A stretch of DNA of 64,000 nt from Maribacter halichondriae (GCF_027474825.1 NZ_CP107030.1:2052529-2116528), one strand, 5' to 3'; shown: positions 9,813 through 19,892, counted from the stretch's first letter. Numbers and translations: made by a program. The notes: generated from the letters alone by a model not told the origin.

Positions 9813-10955
9813 CTATTTTGCCTGTTTTTTCTTGAATTCGGAGGGAGAGACCCCGGTATGTTTTTTGAAATAGCGATTGAATGAGGATTTCGATTTGAAA
9901 CCACATTCAAAGGCTATACCCAATATCGACAAGTAATCAAAGTCTGGAGAAAGCAGTCTTTTTTTGGCTTCTTCGATCCGGTACTGGTTTACAAAATCAT
10001 AAAAGTTCATTTGAAAGTGTTGGTTGATAACCTGCGAAAGTTGTGCTTGGGAGATTTTACATTGTTCCGCAAGGGTGTGCAGACTGAGATCTTCATTTAA
10101 AAAGGGCTTCTCTTTTTTCATATGCTCCTCAAGTTCGTTAGCCAGGCTTTCGATTTTCTTGGCATCAAGCCCTGATTTGGCATAGACGGCCATCTGCGAA
10201 TCTTTTCTTTCTAGAGATTCTATCTTATCGTCCCCAACGTTCAGATTGGAGAAAATTGCAGTTTGTCGAAATCCATAAAAACCAAAGGCGACCAGCATAA
10301 GACTTAATACAATACCCACAAAGGCAAAAGCCTCTTTCATGGGGAAGAGTTGAAACTGGGTCGCTCCGAAAATCAAGAAGGAAGCCAATATAAACAAGAT
10401 AAAATAGGAATAGACCACGTAACGCACCCAGTTCAAGCTTATTTTCTCATCGAAAGAGAATAGGGCTACAATGTTTTTGCGATGTCGGTGTAAAAGCCAT
10501 AAGTCCCAAATACAATATACAAGTCCGGATACGGCCAGCGGTATGGCGTAGTAAAGCATCCACTTTGGTGGATTTGGGGGAATCTGAATATAACCTTCCG
10601 AAGCCGTGAGGGTTACATCGTTATACTCTTGAAGAAAAAACAGGACTCCTACGAAAACAAAATAAACGCCAAGGTGTGCTATTATCGTCCACCATGAAAC
10701 ATGATGCCCCGTTAATGATAAAATGTAAAGAAACAAAAGCGGCCCGCCTAGTAATGGTAGCCCAAAACCGGCAATCGCCCAGAAACCATAAAACTCAAAA
10801 CGGTACAGCGTAATTTCGTAAAATAGTATTTGCAATAGGGTGATTAGAATCCAACAAAGAAAAAAGTAATCTTTTCGATTTTTATCGCGCCTGAAGAGCA
10901 ACAATAAAAACATAAGGATTCCGATGCCTAGACCTGCATTTAAAATGACCTCCAT
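9813..10955 (-). CDS. AraC-family regulator with 7TM sensor domain
   Basis: Membrane-bound transcription factor of the type common in Flavobacteria. About seven hydrophobic helices fill residues 1-230. A linker follows, then a C-terminal AraC DNA-binding domain with both helix-turn-helix units (LHTLAEQCKISQAQLSQVIN and the FDYLSILGIAFECGFKSKSSFNRYFKKHTGVSPSEF region). The first gene of a short minus-strand group with a membrane protein and a hydrolase, which may be its targets. The ligand is unknown; the membrane half may sense a lipophilic or external signal. Confidence 0.9.
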   Translation of the reverse strand: MEVILNAGLGIGILMFLLLLFRRDKNRKDYFFLCWILITLLQILFYEITLYRFEFYGFWAIAGFGLPLLGGPLLFLYILSLTGHHVSWWTIIAHLGVYFVFVGVLFFLQEYNDVTLTASEGYIQIPPNPPKWMLYYAIPLAVSGLVYCIWDLWLLHRHRKNIVALFSFDEKISLNWVRYVVYSYFILFILASFLIFGATQFQLFPMKEAFAFVGIVLSLMLVAFGFYGFRQTAIFSNLNVGDDKIESLERKDSQMAVYAKSGLDAKKIESLANELEEHMKKEKPFLNEDLSLHTLAEQCKISQAQLSQVINQHFQMNFYDFVNQYRIEEAKKRLLSPDFDYLSILGIAFECGFKSKSSFNRYFKKHTGVSPSEFKKKQAK

Positions 10956-11013
10956 AAATCGGTTCGATTAACGCTATGACAAACTACGGATTTCCTGCGG
11001 AAGAAATGCGAGT

Positions 11014-12066
11014 TTATTCAGAGACATCGAAGGAATTCCACCCTTGCGCTGTCAGAGGAATCTTTGTATTTGCCCTCGTAATCAAATTGGCACCTTCGGA
11101 AGCGTCTGTCATATGACCTATCACGGTCAAATTGGGGTTGTCCTTTATTTTATCGAAATCTTTCTGATCTATGGTAAAGAGCAGTTCGTAATCTTCGCCG
11201 CCACTCAGGGCGACCATCGTACTATCCATTTTAAATTCCTCACAGGCTGCAATAACTGTTGGGTCGAGCGGAATTTTATCCTCGAACAAATTGCAACCGA
11301 CTTTGCTGTTCTTACAGAGATGAAGAATTTCAGAGGAGAGTCCGTCACTGATATCGATCATCGCCGTTGGTTTGACCCCAAGTTTTTCGAGAAGTTCAAC
11401 AATGTCTTTGCGAGCCTCGGGTTTGAGCTGTCTTTCAATAATATAGGAATACGGTTCTAGATCGGGCTGATTGTTCGGGTTGACCTTAAAGACTTCTTTT
11501 TCACGTTCCAGAACTTGCAATCCCATATAGGCCGCAGCCAGATCACCGGTAACGACAAGCAAGTCGTTGGGTTTTGCACCATCGCGATAGGTCAGCTGTT
11601 CTTCGGACGCTTCTCCAATAGCCGTTATGCTGATCAACAATCCTTTTTGCGAAGAAGTCGTATCACCACCGATCAAATCTACTCCGTATGTTGTGGTCGC
11701 CATTTGTATTCCGGCATAGAGTTCTTCCAAGGCTTCCAAAGGAAAGCGATTCGAAGCGGCGATCGACACGGTAATTTGTCTGGCCGTTGCGTTCATTGCA
11801 TATATATCAGAAAGGTTGACCATGACCGCTTTATAGCCCAAATGTTTTAAGGGCATATAGCTGAGGTCAAAGTGAACGCCTTCGATAAGTAAATCTGTGG
11901 TAATGACGGTTTTTTTCTTTTCAAAATCAAGAACTGCCGCATCATCGCCGATTCCTTTTACCGTTGACGCGTGTTGGTTTGAAAAAGATGCCGTAAGGTG
12001 TTCTATGAGACCGAACTCCCCTAATTTTTCCAATGATGTGCGTTCTTGGTCTTTATCTTCTAGCAT
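11014..12066 (-). CDS. thiL: Thiamine-phosphate kinase
   Basis: ATP-dependent kinase making thiamine diphosphate from thiamine monophosphate, the last step of cofactor synthesis. Seen in the sequence: the N-terminal GEFGLIEHL, the GIGDDAAVLDF motif that binds Mg-ATP, VITTDLLIEGVHFDLSY, and the ISDGLSSEILHL and SGGEDYELLFTI motifs of the ThiL/PurM-like fold. Length 350 residues is normal. It is separated from the upstream oxidoreductase gene by a strong hairpin terminator, so it has its own promoter, not identified. No other thi genes are in the window. Confidence 0.95.
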   Translation of the reverse strand: MLEDKDQERTSLEKLGEFGLIEHLTASFSNQHASTVKGIGDDAAVLDFEKKKTVITTDLLIEGVHFDLSYMPLKHLGYKAVMVNLSDIYAMNATARQITVSIAASNRFPLEALEELYAGIQMATTTYGVDLIGGDTTSSQKGLLISITAIGEASEEQLTYRDGAKPNDLLVVTGDLAAAYMGLQVLEREKEVFKVNPNNQPDLEPYSYIIERQLKPEARKDIVELLEKLGVKPTAMIDISDGLSSEILHLCKNSKVGCNLFEDKIPLDPTVIAACEEFKMDSTMVALSGGEDYELLFTIDQKDFDKIKDNPNLTVIGHMTDASEGANLITRANTKIPLTAQGWNSFDVSE

Positions 12067-12101
12067 TTTGCAAAAGTAAGGAGTAAATACAATATTGGAT
12101 A

Positions 12102-12131
12102 TAAAAAAACTGGAGCTATTCGGCTCCAGTT
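12102..12131 (-). terminator. Rho-independent terminator of the oxidoreductase gene
   Basis: On the minus strand a 9-bp stem (AACTGGAGC with GCTCCAGTT, loop of about 6) is followed by a T run of seven. It lies about 40 bases beyond the stop of the Gfo/Idh/MocA gene and before thiL, in the right orientation to end the former. Confidence 0.85.
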
Positions 12132-12170
12132 TTACTATTTTTAAAATAGTTCGAGACTATCCTTTCGAGA

Positions 12171-13628
12171 CTATCCTAAAGAATATCCTTCCCTATACGA
12201 ACGTTTCACATACTTGTTGGCGGGTTCGAAGTTGGTAATCTTCATGTTTTCCGCATCCCAATTCAAACGTTTTCTGCCGTAATATTGAGATCCGCCTCCC
12301 CAGAAACCTTTGTTTTCGGAGGCCGGGTCAACTTCAAAGTAAGCTTTCAACGCTAAGTTTCCGATGAGTATACTTTCGGTAAACGGACCTGCATAATCGA
12401 ACGAAGAACTGGTCTCGGCATTTCCGTATCCTGCCATACAAGCGTTGACCCACTGCAAATAATGACCTTCGGGTACTCTTTTGATAGTCTCTTCGACTTC
12501 AAATTGCTCGTTCAAGGTCAGAGGAAGCAATCTTGGGTTGGCCCCGTAACAATCGGCCAATAATTTACCTTTTGTTCCGATGAAAAGAACGCCTCCATCC
12601 CAGTTTCCTAAAGCCTCGTCGTCTCCTAATTCATCGGGTCGTTCAGGGAGAAGTCCACCATCCATCCAACTAACTTTTATCGTTCCCTTGCCATCCGTTC
12701 TTGGGTAGCTCAAATGTATTTTGCTCGAGTTCGGGAAGCTCTTCGGATACTCGGTATATTGAAAATTACCGCTAAACGAATCCGATACACTGCATTCGAC
12801 AGTGCTAGGATACAAAATAGGAAGAATTCTGTACACAGGATCCATAATATGACAAGCCATATCGCCCAATGCCCCTGTACCAAAATCGGACCAGCCTCTC
12901 CAGTCAAAAGGTAAATAGGCATCATTGTAATCGCGCATTTCTGCCGTGCCCAACCATAAGTCCCAATTCAATCCCTTGGGCATTTTATCTTTTTTTGTTG
13001 GAGTTTCCAAGGCTTGGGGCCAAATGGCACGGTTGGTCCAGCACTTGACGGTATGTACATCACCGATAATTCCGGTATCATAAATTTCCTTCATTTTACG
13101 TACGCCATCACCAGAACCTCCTTGGTTGCCCATTTGGGTCACTACCTTGAATTTTTTGGCCGCTTCGGTAAGCATTCGGGCTTCCCAAATATCATGGGTC
13201 AATGGTTTTTGAACGTATACGTGTTTGCCCATTGCCATTGCCTGGTAGGCGGCTACGGCATGATTATGGTCAGGAGTGGATACCGATACGGCATCGATAT
13301 TGTCCTTTTCCTTTTCGAGCATTTTTCTAAAATCTTGGTAATAGCTCGCCTTGGGGAAATTTTTTCGTGATTCAACAGCCTGTCTATCGTCTACATCGCA
13401 CATGGCCACTATCTTGGCATTGGGGCTTTCTGCAAAGGAAGCCATATCGCTTCTTCCCTTGCCCCCGGCACCTATTCCTGCGATATTCAATGTATCGCTA
13501 GGTGGAACGTAACCTTGGCCTCCTAGAACGTGTCTCGGTACTATCATAAATCCTGCCGCCGCCAGGCCTGAGTTCTTGACGAAAGTTCTTCGAGATTCGT
13601 TTTTTAATTCGGTCTTCTTTTTGGACAT
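12171..13628 (-). CDS. Gfo/Idh/MocA-family oxidoreductase with Tat signal
   Basis: NAD(P)-dependent oxidoreductase exported folded through the Tat pathway. The N-terminus has the twin-arginine motif SRRTFVKN followed by an apolar stretch (GLAAAGFMIV). The Rossmann fold begins at IAGIGAGGKGRSDM; VQKPLTHD corresponds to the family's E-K-P motif, with the catalytic-region Lys retained. The C-terminal half has the GDMACHIMDPVYRI segment common in Bacteroidota members. Length 485 residues. Members of this subgroup act on sugars or sugar alcohols, but the substrate here is unknown. It is divergent from the propeller lipoprotein gene and ended by a terminator. Confidence 0.9.
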   Translation of the reverse strand: MSKKKTELKNESRRTFVKNSGLAAAGFMIVPRHVLGGQGYVPPSDTLNIAGIGAGGKGRSDMASFAESPNAKIVAMCDVDDRQAVESRKNFPKASYYQDFRKMLEKEKDNIDAVSVSTPDHNHAVAAYQAMAMGKHVYVQKPLTHDIWEARMLTEAAKKFKVVTQMGNQGGSGDGVRKMKEIYDTGIIGDVHTVKCWTNRAIWPQALETPTKKDKMPKGLNWDLWLGTAEMRDYNDAYLPFDWRGWSDFGTGALGDMACHIMDPVYRILPILYPSTVECSVSDSFSGNFQYTEYPKSFPNSSKIHLSYPRTDGKGTIKVSWMDGGLLPERPDELGDDEALGNWDGGVLFIGTKGKLLADCYGANPRLLPLTLNEQFEVEETIKRVPEGHYLQWVNACMAGYGNAETSSSFDYAGPFTESILIGNLALKAYFEVDPASENKGFWGGGSQYYGRKRLNWDAENMKITNFEPANKYVKRSYREGYSLG

Positions 13629-13771
13629 AGTGATCTGGAATTTTATGGTTTAAAAAATGAAGTTCAATATAATCGATTTATTTGAATTGACAGAGCGGAG
13701 TTTCAATAATATTTGAAAAACCAAATAACCTCGATTGTTTATCTTTACATAGTAACACTAATACCATCGCT

Positions 13772-15022
13772 ATGAAAAAGTTTACAGTTTTATCTATGCT
13801 ACTGCTTTATGTTTTGGGCTGTTCCAAAAATAATACGGACACAGAACCCGAACCCGAAATGCAACCTGAAATGCAAGGGGGCGATCAGCAAGCTTCAGTG
13901 TCTTTCATGCCCTGCGAAAATGGAAAGGCGGGAGAGTACGCCTGCAATGGGTATGACTTTTTGGGCCAATTGGATTTGCGTGCCTTTGATGCGCAGGCAG
14001 GGAACGATATATGGGGATGGACAGACCCAACGACCGATAAGGAGTATGCCTTGATGGGCCTTGACAACGGAACGGCTTTTATTGATATCTCCGATACTGA
14101 AAATCTAATCTATTTGGGAAAATTACCGTCTGCGACTGGTTCAAGCACTTGGCGAGACATCAAAGTGTATAAAGATCATGCTTTTATCGTATCCGAATCG
14201 GCCGGTCATGGTATGCAGGTTTTTGACCTTACCAGGCTGCGAAACGTTACCAATCCACCTCAGTCTTTTACCCAAGATGCTCGATATACGGGTTTTGGTA
14301 ATGCGCATAATATCGTTATCAACGAGGAGACCGGTTTTGCTTACCCCGTTGGAACCGCCCGTGATGATGCCTTTTTCGGGGGCGCTCACTTTATCGATGT
14401 CCAAGACCCGAAAAACCCGGTCGGTGTCGGTGGTTATGGAGTGAGTGGATATTCCCATGATGCACAAGTTGTTACCTATAATGGTCCCGATAATGATTAT
14501 TCAGGTGATGAGATATATATCGGGTCAAATGAAACCAATGTAGCCATCGCCAATGTGACCGATAAGGACAATCCCTTTCAGATTTCGTCATTGACCTATG
14601 GAAACAGGGCCTACACACATCAAGGTTGGTTTACCGACGACCAACGCTATTTTATTCTTGGTGACGAGCTCGATGAAACCAATTTTGGAGTCAACACCAG
14701 AACGTTGGTTTTCGATGTCAGTGATTTAGATAACCCCGTATTGCATATGGAATATACAGGCTCAAATTCGGCTATTGACCATAATGGATATGTTAAAGGA
14801 AACGAATTTTTTCTTGCAAATTATACAGCGGGTGTCCGTGTATTGGATATTTCAAACATTGGGGCCAAAACGATTACGGAAACAGGATTTTTTGACACTT
14901 TCCCGACTTCCAATACGGCTAGTTTCAGCGGTGTGTGGAGTGTATATCCCTATTTCGAAAGTGGAAAGATTATTGTAAGTGATATCAACAGAGGATTGTT
15001 CGTGATCCAAAAATCGAACTGA
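13772..15022 (+). CDS. Choice-of-anchor B family lipoprotein (LVIVD-type propeller)
   Basis: Surface or periplasmic lipoprotein. Residues 1-17 form a lipoprotein signal with the lipobox ending VLGC, then a Glu/Pro-rich linker. The body is a beta-propeller made of LVIVD-like units, visible as repeated phrases: ALMGLDNGTAFIDISDTENLIYLG, HGMQVFDLTRLRN, GGAHFIDVQDPKNPVGVGG, NVAIANVTDKDNPFQ, TLVFDVSDLDNPVLH and GVRVLDISN. Usual length for the family (416 residues). The stop overlaps the start of the next lipoprotein gene (TGATG), so the pair is translationally coupled and probably works together. Function unknown. Confidence 0.85.
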   Translation: MKKFTVLSMLLLYVLGCSKNNTDTEPEPEMQPEMQGGDQQASVSFMPCENGKAGEYACNGYDFLGQLDLRAFDAQAGNDIWGWTDPTTDKEYALMGLDNGTAFIDISDTENLIYLGKLPSATGSSTWRDIKVYKDHAFIVSESAGHGMQVFDLTRLRNVTNPPQSFTQDARYTGFGNAHNIVINEETGFAYPVGTARDDAFFGGAHFIDVQDPKNPVGVGGYGVSGYSHDAQVVTYNGPDNDYSGDEIYIGSNETNVAIANVTDKDNPFQISSLTYGNRAYTHQGWFTDDQRYFILGDELDETNFGVNTRTLVFDVSDLDNPVLHMEYTGSNSAIDHNGYVKGNEFFLANYTAGVRVLDISNIGAKTITETGFFDTFPTSNTASFSGVWSVYPYFESGKIIVSDINRGLFVIQKSN

Positions 15023-16368
15023 TGCGAAAACTGGCATTGCTTTTTTTGTTTTTTGTTTTCTCCTGTTCTACGGATGACAGTGGGGGAGGTGCTATCATCG
15101 GTCAGCAGGATGCTGCTTTTTTAGGCGAACTCGATCGGGTTCAAAGTTTTGGTGGATCGGGTGAAGATACCCCAAGAGATGTCATTGGTACTTCAGATGG
15201 CGGGTATGCCGTTTTGGGCTTCAGCAATAGTACTGATGGAGACCTTCAGGGCAAAAATCTTCCGGTGATGGACTATTGGTTATTGAAGTTCGATAGCGAA
15301 GGAGATTTACAATGGAACAAGACCTACGGCGGAAGCGGAGAAGACTTGGGCCAAAGTTTGATTCAGACAAATGACGGGGGGTATGCCTTAACGGGCTATG
15401 CCCAAAGTGCCGACGGTGACGGAAGTAATAATAATGGTTTTCATGATAATTGGATCATAAAGCTGGACGCGTCCGGAACAATAGAATGGGAGCGGAGTTT
15501 CGGTTTTTCGGGGCATGACCATTCCTACGATATCCTCCAAACCGAAGATGGTGGTTTTTTCTTTGTAGGCTTTTTGGATATTACTTCGGCCCGGGCGGAT
15601 GGCTATACGGAAAAAGGAGGTTCACTCACACGACATGGGGTAGGAGAATTTTGGGGAACGAAAATAGATGCCCAGGGCGATATTGAATGGCGCAGGTATT
15701 TTGGCGGTACGAACAATGACAGGGCACATGCGGTCGTTCAGAGCGAAGATGGAGGGTTCGTGATGGCGGGTTTTACGGAAAGCAACGATTTCGATATCAA
15801 AAACAGCAGGGGAAGCTATGATTTTTGGGTTTTGAAAATCGACAATTCCGGTAATTTAGTTTGGGAACGGTCTTTCGGCGGGTCAGGTATCGAAATCGCC
15901 TACGATATTTCCAAAACGAACGACAATGGCTTTGTTATTACAGGAAACACGTTTAGTGATGATGGCGATGTTTCAACAAGCAAGGGAGAATCGGATATTT
16001 GGCTTATCAAAATAGACGATGGAGGGAACCTGCTTTGGGAAAAAACATATGGTGGTACCCAGTTTGATGCTGCCCAGAGCGTTCAAGAAAGTGCCGATGG
16101 TGGATTCATTATTACGGGCAACTCCAAAAGCACCGATGTCGATTTGATGGCCAATGTCGGCGAGAATGATTTATGGCTTATCAAGACCGATGCCTTGGGC
16201 AATTTGGTGTGGCAAAAAAGTTTCGGTGGCAATGCCATTGATTTTGGTTTTGACGCGGTTGAAAATGCGGATAGAAGTATTATTCTTGTGGGCGAGACTT
16301 CGAGCACCGATTTTCTTGAATTTCAAAACAAAGGAAAGTCTGATGTTGTTGTTCTTAAAATAAAGTAA
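15022..16368 (+). CDS. Seven-repeat beta-propeller lipoprotein
   Basis: A 448-residue exported lipoprotein, signal ending FSCSTDD. The whole body is seven repeats of about 55 residues with the form FGGSGxDxxxxVxxTxDGGYxxxGxSxSxDGDL followed by a DxWLxKxDxxGNLxWxKxYGG phrase. Seven such units would close a seven-bladed propeller. The repeats are complete and the last ends at the C-terminus, so the protein is not truncated. Start ATG overlaps the stop of the preceding propeller lipoprotein. No enzyme motif is visible; binding of a carbohydrate or partner protein is inferred only from the fold. Confidence 0.8.
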   Translation: MRKLALLFLFFVFSCSTDDSGGGAIIGQQDAAFLGELDRVQSFGGSGEDTPRDVIGTSDGGYAVLGFSNSTDGDLQGKNLPVMDYWLLKFDSEGDLQWNKTYGGSGEDLGQSLIQTNDGGYALTGYAQSADGDGSNNNGFHDNWIIKLDASGTIEWERSFGFSGHDHSYDILQTEDGGFFFVGFLDITSARADGYTEKGGSLTRHGVGEFWGTKIDAQGDIEWRRYFGGTNNDRAHAVVQSEDGGFVMAGFTESNDFDIKNSRGSYDFWVLKIDNSGNLVWERSFGGSGIEIAYDISKTNDNGFVITGNTFSDDGDVSTSKGESDIWLIKIDDGGNLLWEKTYGGTQFDAAQSVQESADGGFIITGNSKSTDVDLMANVGENDLWLIKTDALGNLVWQKSFGGNAIDFGFDAVENADRSIILVGETSSTDFLEFQNKGKSDVVVLKIK

Positions 16369-16413
16369 TGTGTAATTTTTTCAGGGATTGGTCGTTATGA
16401 CTAAAACCGAGAA

Positions 16414-17038
16414 ATGAAGAAATTTTTAGCTCTGTTTATTTTAATTCTCTTCCATAAATTCTCCTTTGGCCAAGACATAGGTTTTCATCTCGGGGTTAAT
16501 TTTGCCAATCAAACACACAAAAAAATTCCTTAAGGTCTACCAGATTATAAAAGTGTTGAGGGTATTCGAATAGGTGTAGACTTAACAGAGGCCATTTCAA
16601 AAAACTTGAATTATAGGCTTGGGGTTGGCTATAGTCAACGAGGAGCTAATCGAGATTGGGATTTCACCGAAACGACTTTCATCTACAAAATAAGAAGTAC
16701 TTTAGATTACATTGAAGTGCCAATATCCCTCATCTATCATAATTCAGAGAAAAAAACGACTCCTTACATTTCCGTCGGATCATATTTATTCATTTTTGAT
16801 TTCAAGTCAATTTGCACCTCCCTCAAGATCGAATGCTTGGGAACTCTTTAATAAGAATGATTTTGGAATAAAATGGGGTGCTGGTCTTAAAGTTGATCAA
16901 GTCTGGTTTGAAATCACCTATGATTTAGGCCTGTCGAATGTCTGTTTATGTAACGACAGATTTATAATTAAGAATAGAAATTTGAGTTTGACCGCGAGAT
17001 ATTTTCCAAAATTCTTCAAGAAGCAGAAGAAGTGGTAA
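16414..17038 (+). pseudogene. Decayed PorT-like outer-membrane beta-barrel gene
   Basis: Remains of a small outer-membrane barrel gene. It begins with an ATG and signal peptide (MKKFLALFILILFHKFSFGQ). An in-frame TAA at 16531 interrupts it, and the same frame resumes with GVDLTEAIS and NYRLGVGYSQRGANRDW, typical barrel strands. A second lesion shifts the frame near the T run at 16793-16797, after which strands GIKWGAGLKVDQVWFEITYDLGLSN continue to a C-terminal end. Two separate lesions of different type (a nonsense codon and an extra base) make real decay more likely than for the single-indel genes elsewhere in the window. The same family appears intact twice at 21.6-23.1 kb. Confidence 0.7.
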
Positions 17039-17262
17039 TTTGATGTTGTGGTCTTCTAACGGAATAAAATCGGAATGTTTCGCTTTGACTTGTCCAAAGA
17101 TGTCTTGCTGAGCTAAGCGCAGGGAGGCTTCCTAGAAAACGGCTAGTACTTTCGATTATTTAATAAATCCGCTTTGCTTTTCTCCTTCTTCCCATAAAAA
17201 ATCCTTATCTACCTATACGTTATATTAATGTTAGGAAATGAGGTAAAACCCTACTAAACTTC

Positions 17263-17270
17263 TATATTTG
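17263..17270 (+). promoter_or_regulatory. -7 promoter box of the suf operon
   Basis: TATATTTG, an exact TAnnTTTG match, 26 bases ahead of the sufA ATG. No clear -33 TTTG at the usual distance. The 225 bases before it (from 17039) hold no gene I can support. Confidence 0.6.
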
Positions 17271-17296
17271 TAAACTATTTAGAATCGAAACAAATA

Positions 17297-17626
17297 ATGA
17301 TACAGGTTTCAGAAACAGCTAAGAAAAGGGTTGTCAACCTTATGGAAGAAGAGGGTTTTGACGCTACGAAAGACTACGTTCGAGTTGGTGTGAAAAGTGG
17401 AGGGTGTAGTGGCCTATCGTACGAATTGAACTTCGATAATAAAGTTGATGATTCAGACAAGGTTTTTGAAGATAATGATGTCCGCATCATTGTTGACAAA
17501 AAGAGTTTTTTGTATTTGGTAGGAACGATACTCGAGTATTCGGGTGGCCTAAACGGAAAAGGTTTTGTATTCAATAACCCCAACGCTCAGCGCACTTGTG
17601 GATGCGGAGAAAGTTTTTCACTCTAA
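17297..17626 (+). CDS. sufA: A-type Fe-S carrier protein (HesB/IscA/SufA family)
   Basis: A 109-residue cytosolic carrier that accepts Fe-S clusters from the SufBCD scaffold and passes them to apoproteins. The three cysteine positions of the family are present: SGGCSGLSYEL and the C-terminal RTCGCGESF. First gene of the suf operon with a consensus -7 box just upstream; sufB follows after 9 bases. Whether it is SufA- or ErpA-like cannot be told from motifs alone, so the symbol rests on position. Confidence 0.92.
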   Translation: MIQVSETAKKRVVNLMEEEGFDATKDYVRVGVKSGGCSGLSYELNFDNKVDDSDKVFEDNDVRIIVDKKSFLYLVGTILEYSGGLNGKGFVFNNPNAQRTCGCGESFSL

Positions 17627-17635
17627 AAAAAGAAC

Positions 17636-19081
17636 ATGGCATATACCGAAGAGGAATTGAAAAAAGAACTCGAAACCAAGGAATATGAGTATGGTTTCTA
17701 CACCGATATCGAATCGGATACGTTTCCCAATGGCCTGAACGAAGAAATTGTCATTGCCATATCCAAAAAGAAGGAAGAGCCTGAATGGATGACCTTATGG
17801 AGATTGGAATCCTTTAAATATTGGAAGGAAATGGTCGAGCCCGAATGGGCCAATGTACGCTATAAAAAACCTGATTTTCAGGCAATCTCGTATTATTCAG
17901 CTCCGAGCAGCCAACCTAAATATGATAGTTTGGATGAGGTGGATCCCGAATTGCTGGACACTTTTAAAAAACTGGGAATATCGCTTGACGAACAGAAAAA
18001 ACTGGCCGGGGTTGCAGTCGATATCGTAATGGATTCGGTTTCCGTCGCCACCACGTTCAAGAAGACCTTAGCCGAAAAAGGAATCATCTTTTGCTCCATT
18101 TCCGAAGCCATCAGAGAGCATCCAGAATTGGTAAAGAAATATATCGGTTCCGTTGTTCCGCAAAAAGATAACTTTTATGCCGCATTGAATTCCGCAGTAT
18201 TTTCCGATGGAAGCTTCTGCTACATTCCAAAAGGAGTTCGCTGCCCCATGGAGCTTTCCACTTATTTTAGGATTAATCAAGCGGGTACCGGACAGTTCGA
18301 AAGAACTTTGGTGATTGCCGACGAGGGCAGTTATGTAAGTTATTTGGAAGGCTGTACGGCCCCATCAAGAGATGAAAACCAACTGCATGCTGCGGTTGTG
18401 GAGCTAATTGCACTGGATGGCGCAGAAATAAAATACTCAACAGTACAAAATTGGTATCCAGGCGGAAAGGACGGAGTTGGTGGTGTATTCAATTTTGTGA
18501 CCAAGAGAGGGCTATGCGAGAAAAACGCTAAGATTTCTTGGACTCAGGTCGAGACTGGATCTGCCGTAACCTGGAAATATCCTTCTTGTATTTTGAAGGG
18601 AGATAATTCTATTGGAGAGTTTTACTCCATTGCGGTAACCAACAATTATCAGCAGGCCGATACAGGCACGAAAATGATCCATTTAGGAAAGAACACGAGA
18701 AGTACGATTATATCCAAGGGAATATCCGCCGGAAAATCACAGAACAGTTACCGCGGTTTGGTGCAGGTAAATAGTCGCGCCGAGAATGCTCGTAACTTTT
18801 CGCAATGTGATTCCTTACTGATGGGTAACGAATGTGGGGCACATACCTTTCCATATATTGAGGTCAAGAACAAGACGGCGCAGATAGAACATGAGGCGAC
18901 GACAAGCAAAATTGGCGAGGACCAGATTTTCTATTGCAACCAAAGAGGGATCCCAACGGAAAAGGCCATCGCCTTGATAGTCAACGGTTTTAGCAAAGAA
19001 GTCTTGAATAAACTGCCCATGGAATTTGCCGTTGAAGCGCAAAAACTATTGGAAATAAGCCTTGAAGGCTCGGTGGGATAA
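17636..19081 (+). CDS. sufB: Fe-S cluster assembly scaffold SufB
   Basis: Scaffold subunit of the SufBC2D complex on which Fe-S clusters are built. Length 481 residues is typical. Recognised by the N-terminal [21 protein letters not shown], the central [26 protein letters not shown], and the C-terminal core [43 protein letters not shown] with the conserved cysteine (QCDSLL) and [22 protein letters not shown]. Lies between sufA and sufC with short gaps, as in other Bacteroidota. Confidence 0.97.
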   Translation: MAYTEEELKKELETKEYEYGFYTDIESDTFPNGLNEEIVIAISKKKEEPEWMTLWRLESFKYWKEMVEPEWANVRYKKPDFQAISYYSAPSSQPKYDSLDEVDPELLDTFKKLGISLDEQKKLAGVAVDIVMDSVSVATTFKKTLAEKGIIFCSISEAIREHPELVKKYIGSVVPQKDNFYAALNSAVFSDGSFCYIPKGVRCPMELSTYFRINQAGTGQFERTLVIADEGSYVSYLEGCTAPSRDENQLHAAVVELIALDGAEIKYSTVQNWYPGGKDGVGGVFNFVTKRGLCEKNAKISWTQVETGSAVTWKYPSCILKGDNSIGEFYSIAVTNNYQQADTGTKMIHLGKNTRSTIISKGISAGKSQNSYRGLVQVNSRAENARNFSQCDSLLMGNECGAHTFPYIEVKNKTAQIEHEATTSKIGEDQIFYCNQRGIPTEKAIALIVNGFSKEVLNKLPMEFAVEAQKLLEISLEGSVG

Positions 19082-19107
19082 AATTTGTAGAACAAACACA
19101 AAATAAA

Positions 19108-19860
19108 ATGCTTAAAATAAAAAACCTGCACGCCAGTGTAGAAGATAAAGAAATATTAAAAGGAATAAACCTTGAGGTAAACGCAGGTGAGGTACATGCG
19201 ATAATGGGCCCGAATGGTTCTGGCAAAAGTACATTGGCCGCTGTTATCGCTGGAAAGGAAGAATTCGAAGTCACCAAAGGATCTATAGAACTCGAAGGCG
19301 AGGATTTAGAAGATGCTTCCCCTGAGGAACGGGCCCACAAGGGTATTTTTCTATCGTTTCAATATCCGGTGGAAATTCCCGGAGTTTCTGTGACCAATTT
19401 TATGAAAACCGCCATCAACGAAACCCGAAAGGCAAAGGGACTCGAAGATATGCCAGCCAATCAGATGTTGAAGCTCATCCGTGAGAAATCGGAGATGTTG
19501 GATATCGATCGTAAATTCTTGTCCCGTTCATTGAACGAAGGTTTTTCAGGTGGGGAGAAGAAGCGGAACGAAATTTTTCAATTGGCCATGTTGGAACCAA
19601 AGCTAGCGATATTGGACGAAACCGATTCCGGACTCGATATCGACGCCCTAAGAATCGTTGCCAATGGAGTCAATAAATTGAAAAGCAAGGAGAATGCGGT
19701 CATCGTGATTACCCATTATCAAAGGCTCTTGGAATATATTGTCCCCGATTTTGTACATGTGCTCCATGATGGTAAAATCGTAAAATCGGGTGGTAAAGAA
19801 CTTGCATTCGAGCTTGAAGAGAAGGGTTACGATTGGATTAAACAGGAAACTGTGGTTTAG
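19108..19860 (+). CDS. sufC: Fe-S cluster assembly ATPase SufC
   Basis: ABC-type ATPase of the SufBC2D complex; ATP binding drives rearrangement of the scaffold. Walker A GPNGSGKST, Q-loop LSFQYP, signature SGGEKKRNE, Walker B LAILDETDSGLD and switch His in VITHYQR are all present. 250 residues, normal length. The stop codon TAG directly abuts the left heptad array of the inserted S23 cassette, which separates sufC from sufD by 467 bases. Confidence 0.97.
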   Translation: MLKIKNLHASVEDKEILKGINLEVNAGEVHAIMGPNGSGKSTLAAVIAGKEEFEVTKGSIELEGEDLEDASPEERAHKGIFLSFQYPVEIPGVSVTNFMKTAINETRKAKGLEDMPANQMLKLIREKSEMLDIDRKFLSRSLNEGFSGGEKKRNEIFQLAMLEPKLAILDETDSGLDIDALRIVANGVNKLKSKENAVIVITHYQRLLEYIVPDFVHVLHDGKIVKSGGKELAFELEEKGYDWIKQETVV

Positions 19861-19890
19861 TTTCAGGTTTCTTGTTTCTGTTGTTTCAGG
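19861..19890 (+). repeat. Left heptad array of the S23 cassette in suf
   Basis: Four copies of a 7-base unit starting TTTC: TTTCAGG at 19861, TTTCTTG at 19868, TTTCTGT at 19875 and, after two bases, TTTCAGG at 19884. The unit is the reverse complement of the CCTGAAA-type unit at the other end of the gene, so the two arrays are inverted relative to each other. It starts at the base after the sufC stop and ends two bases before the S23 ATG. Confidence 0.8.
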
Positions 19891-19892
19891 TT

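Noticed and set aside
17039-17296. Gene or RNA in the gap before sufA
   Set aside because: Apart from the -7 box, I see no frame with family features and no stable structure. The same holds for 60704-60873.
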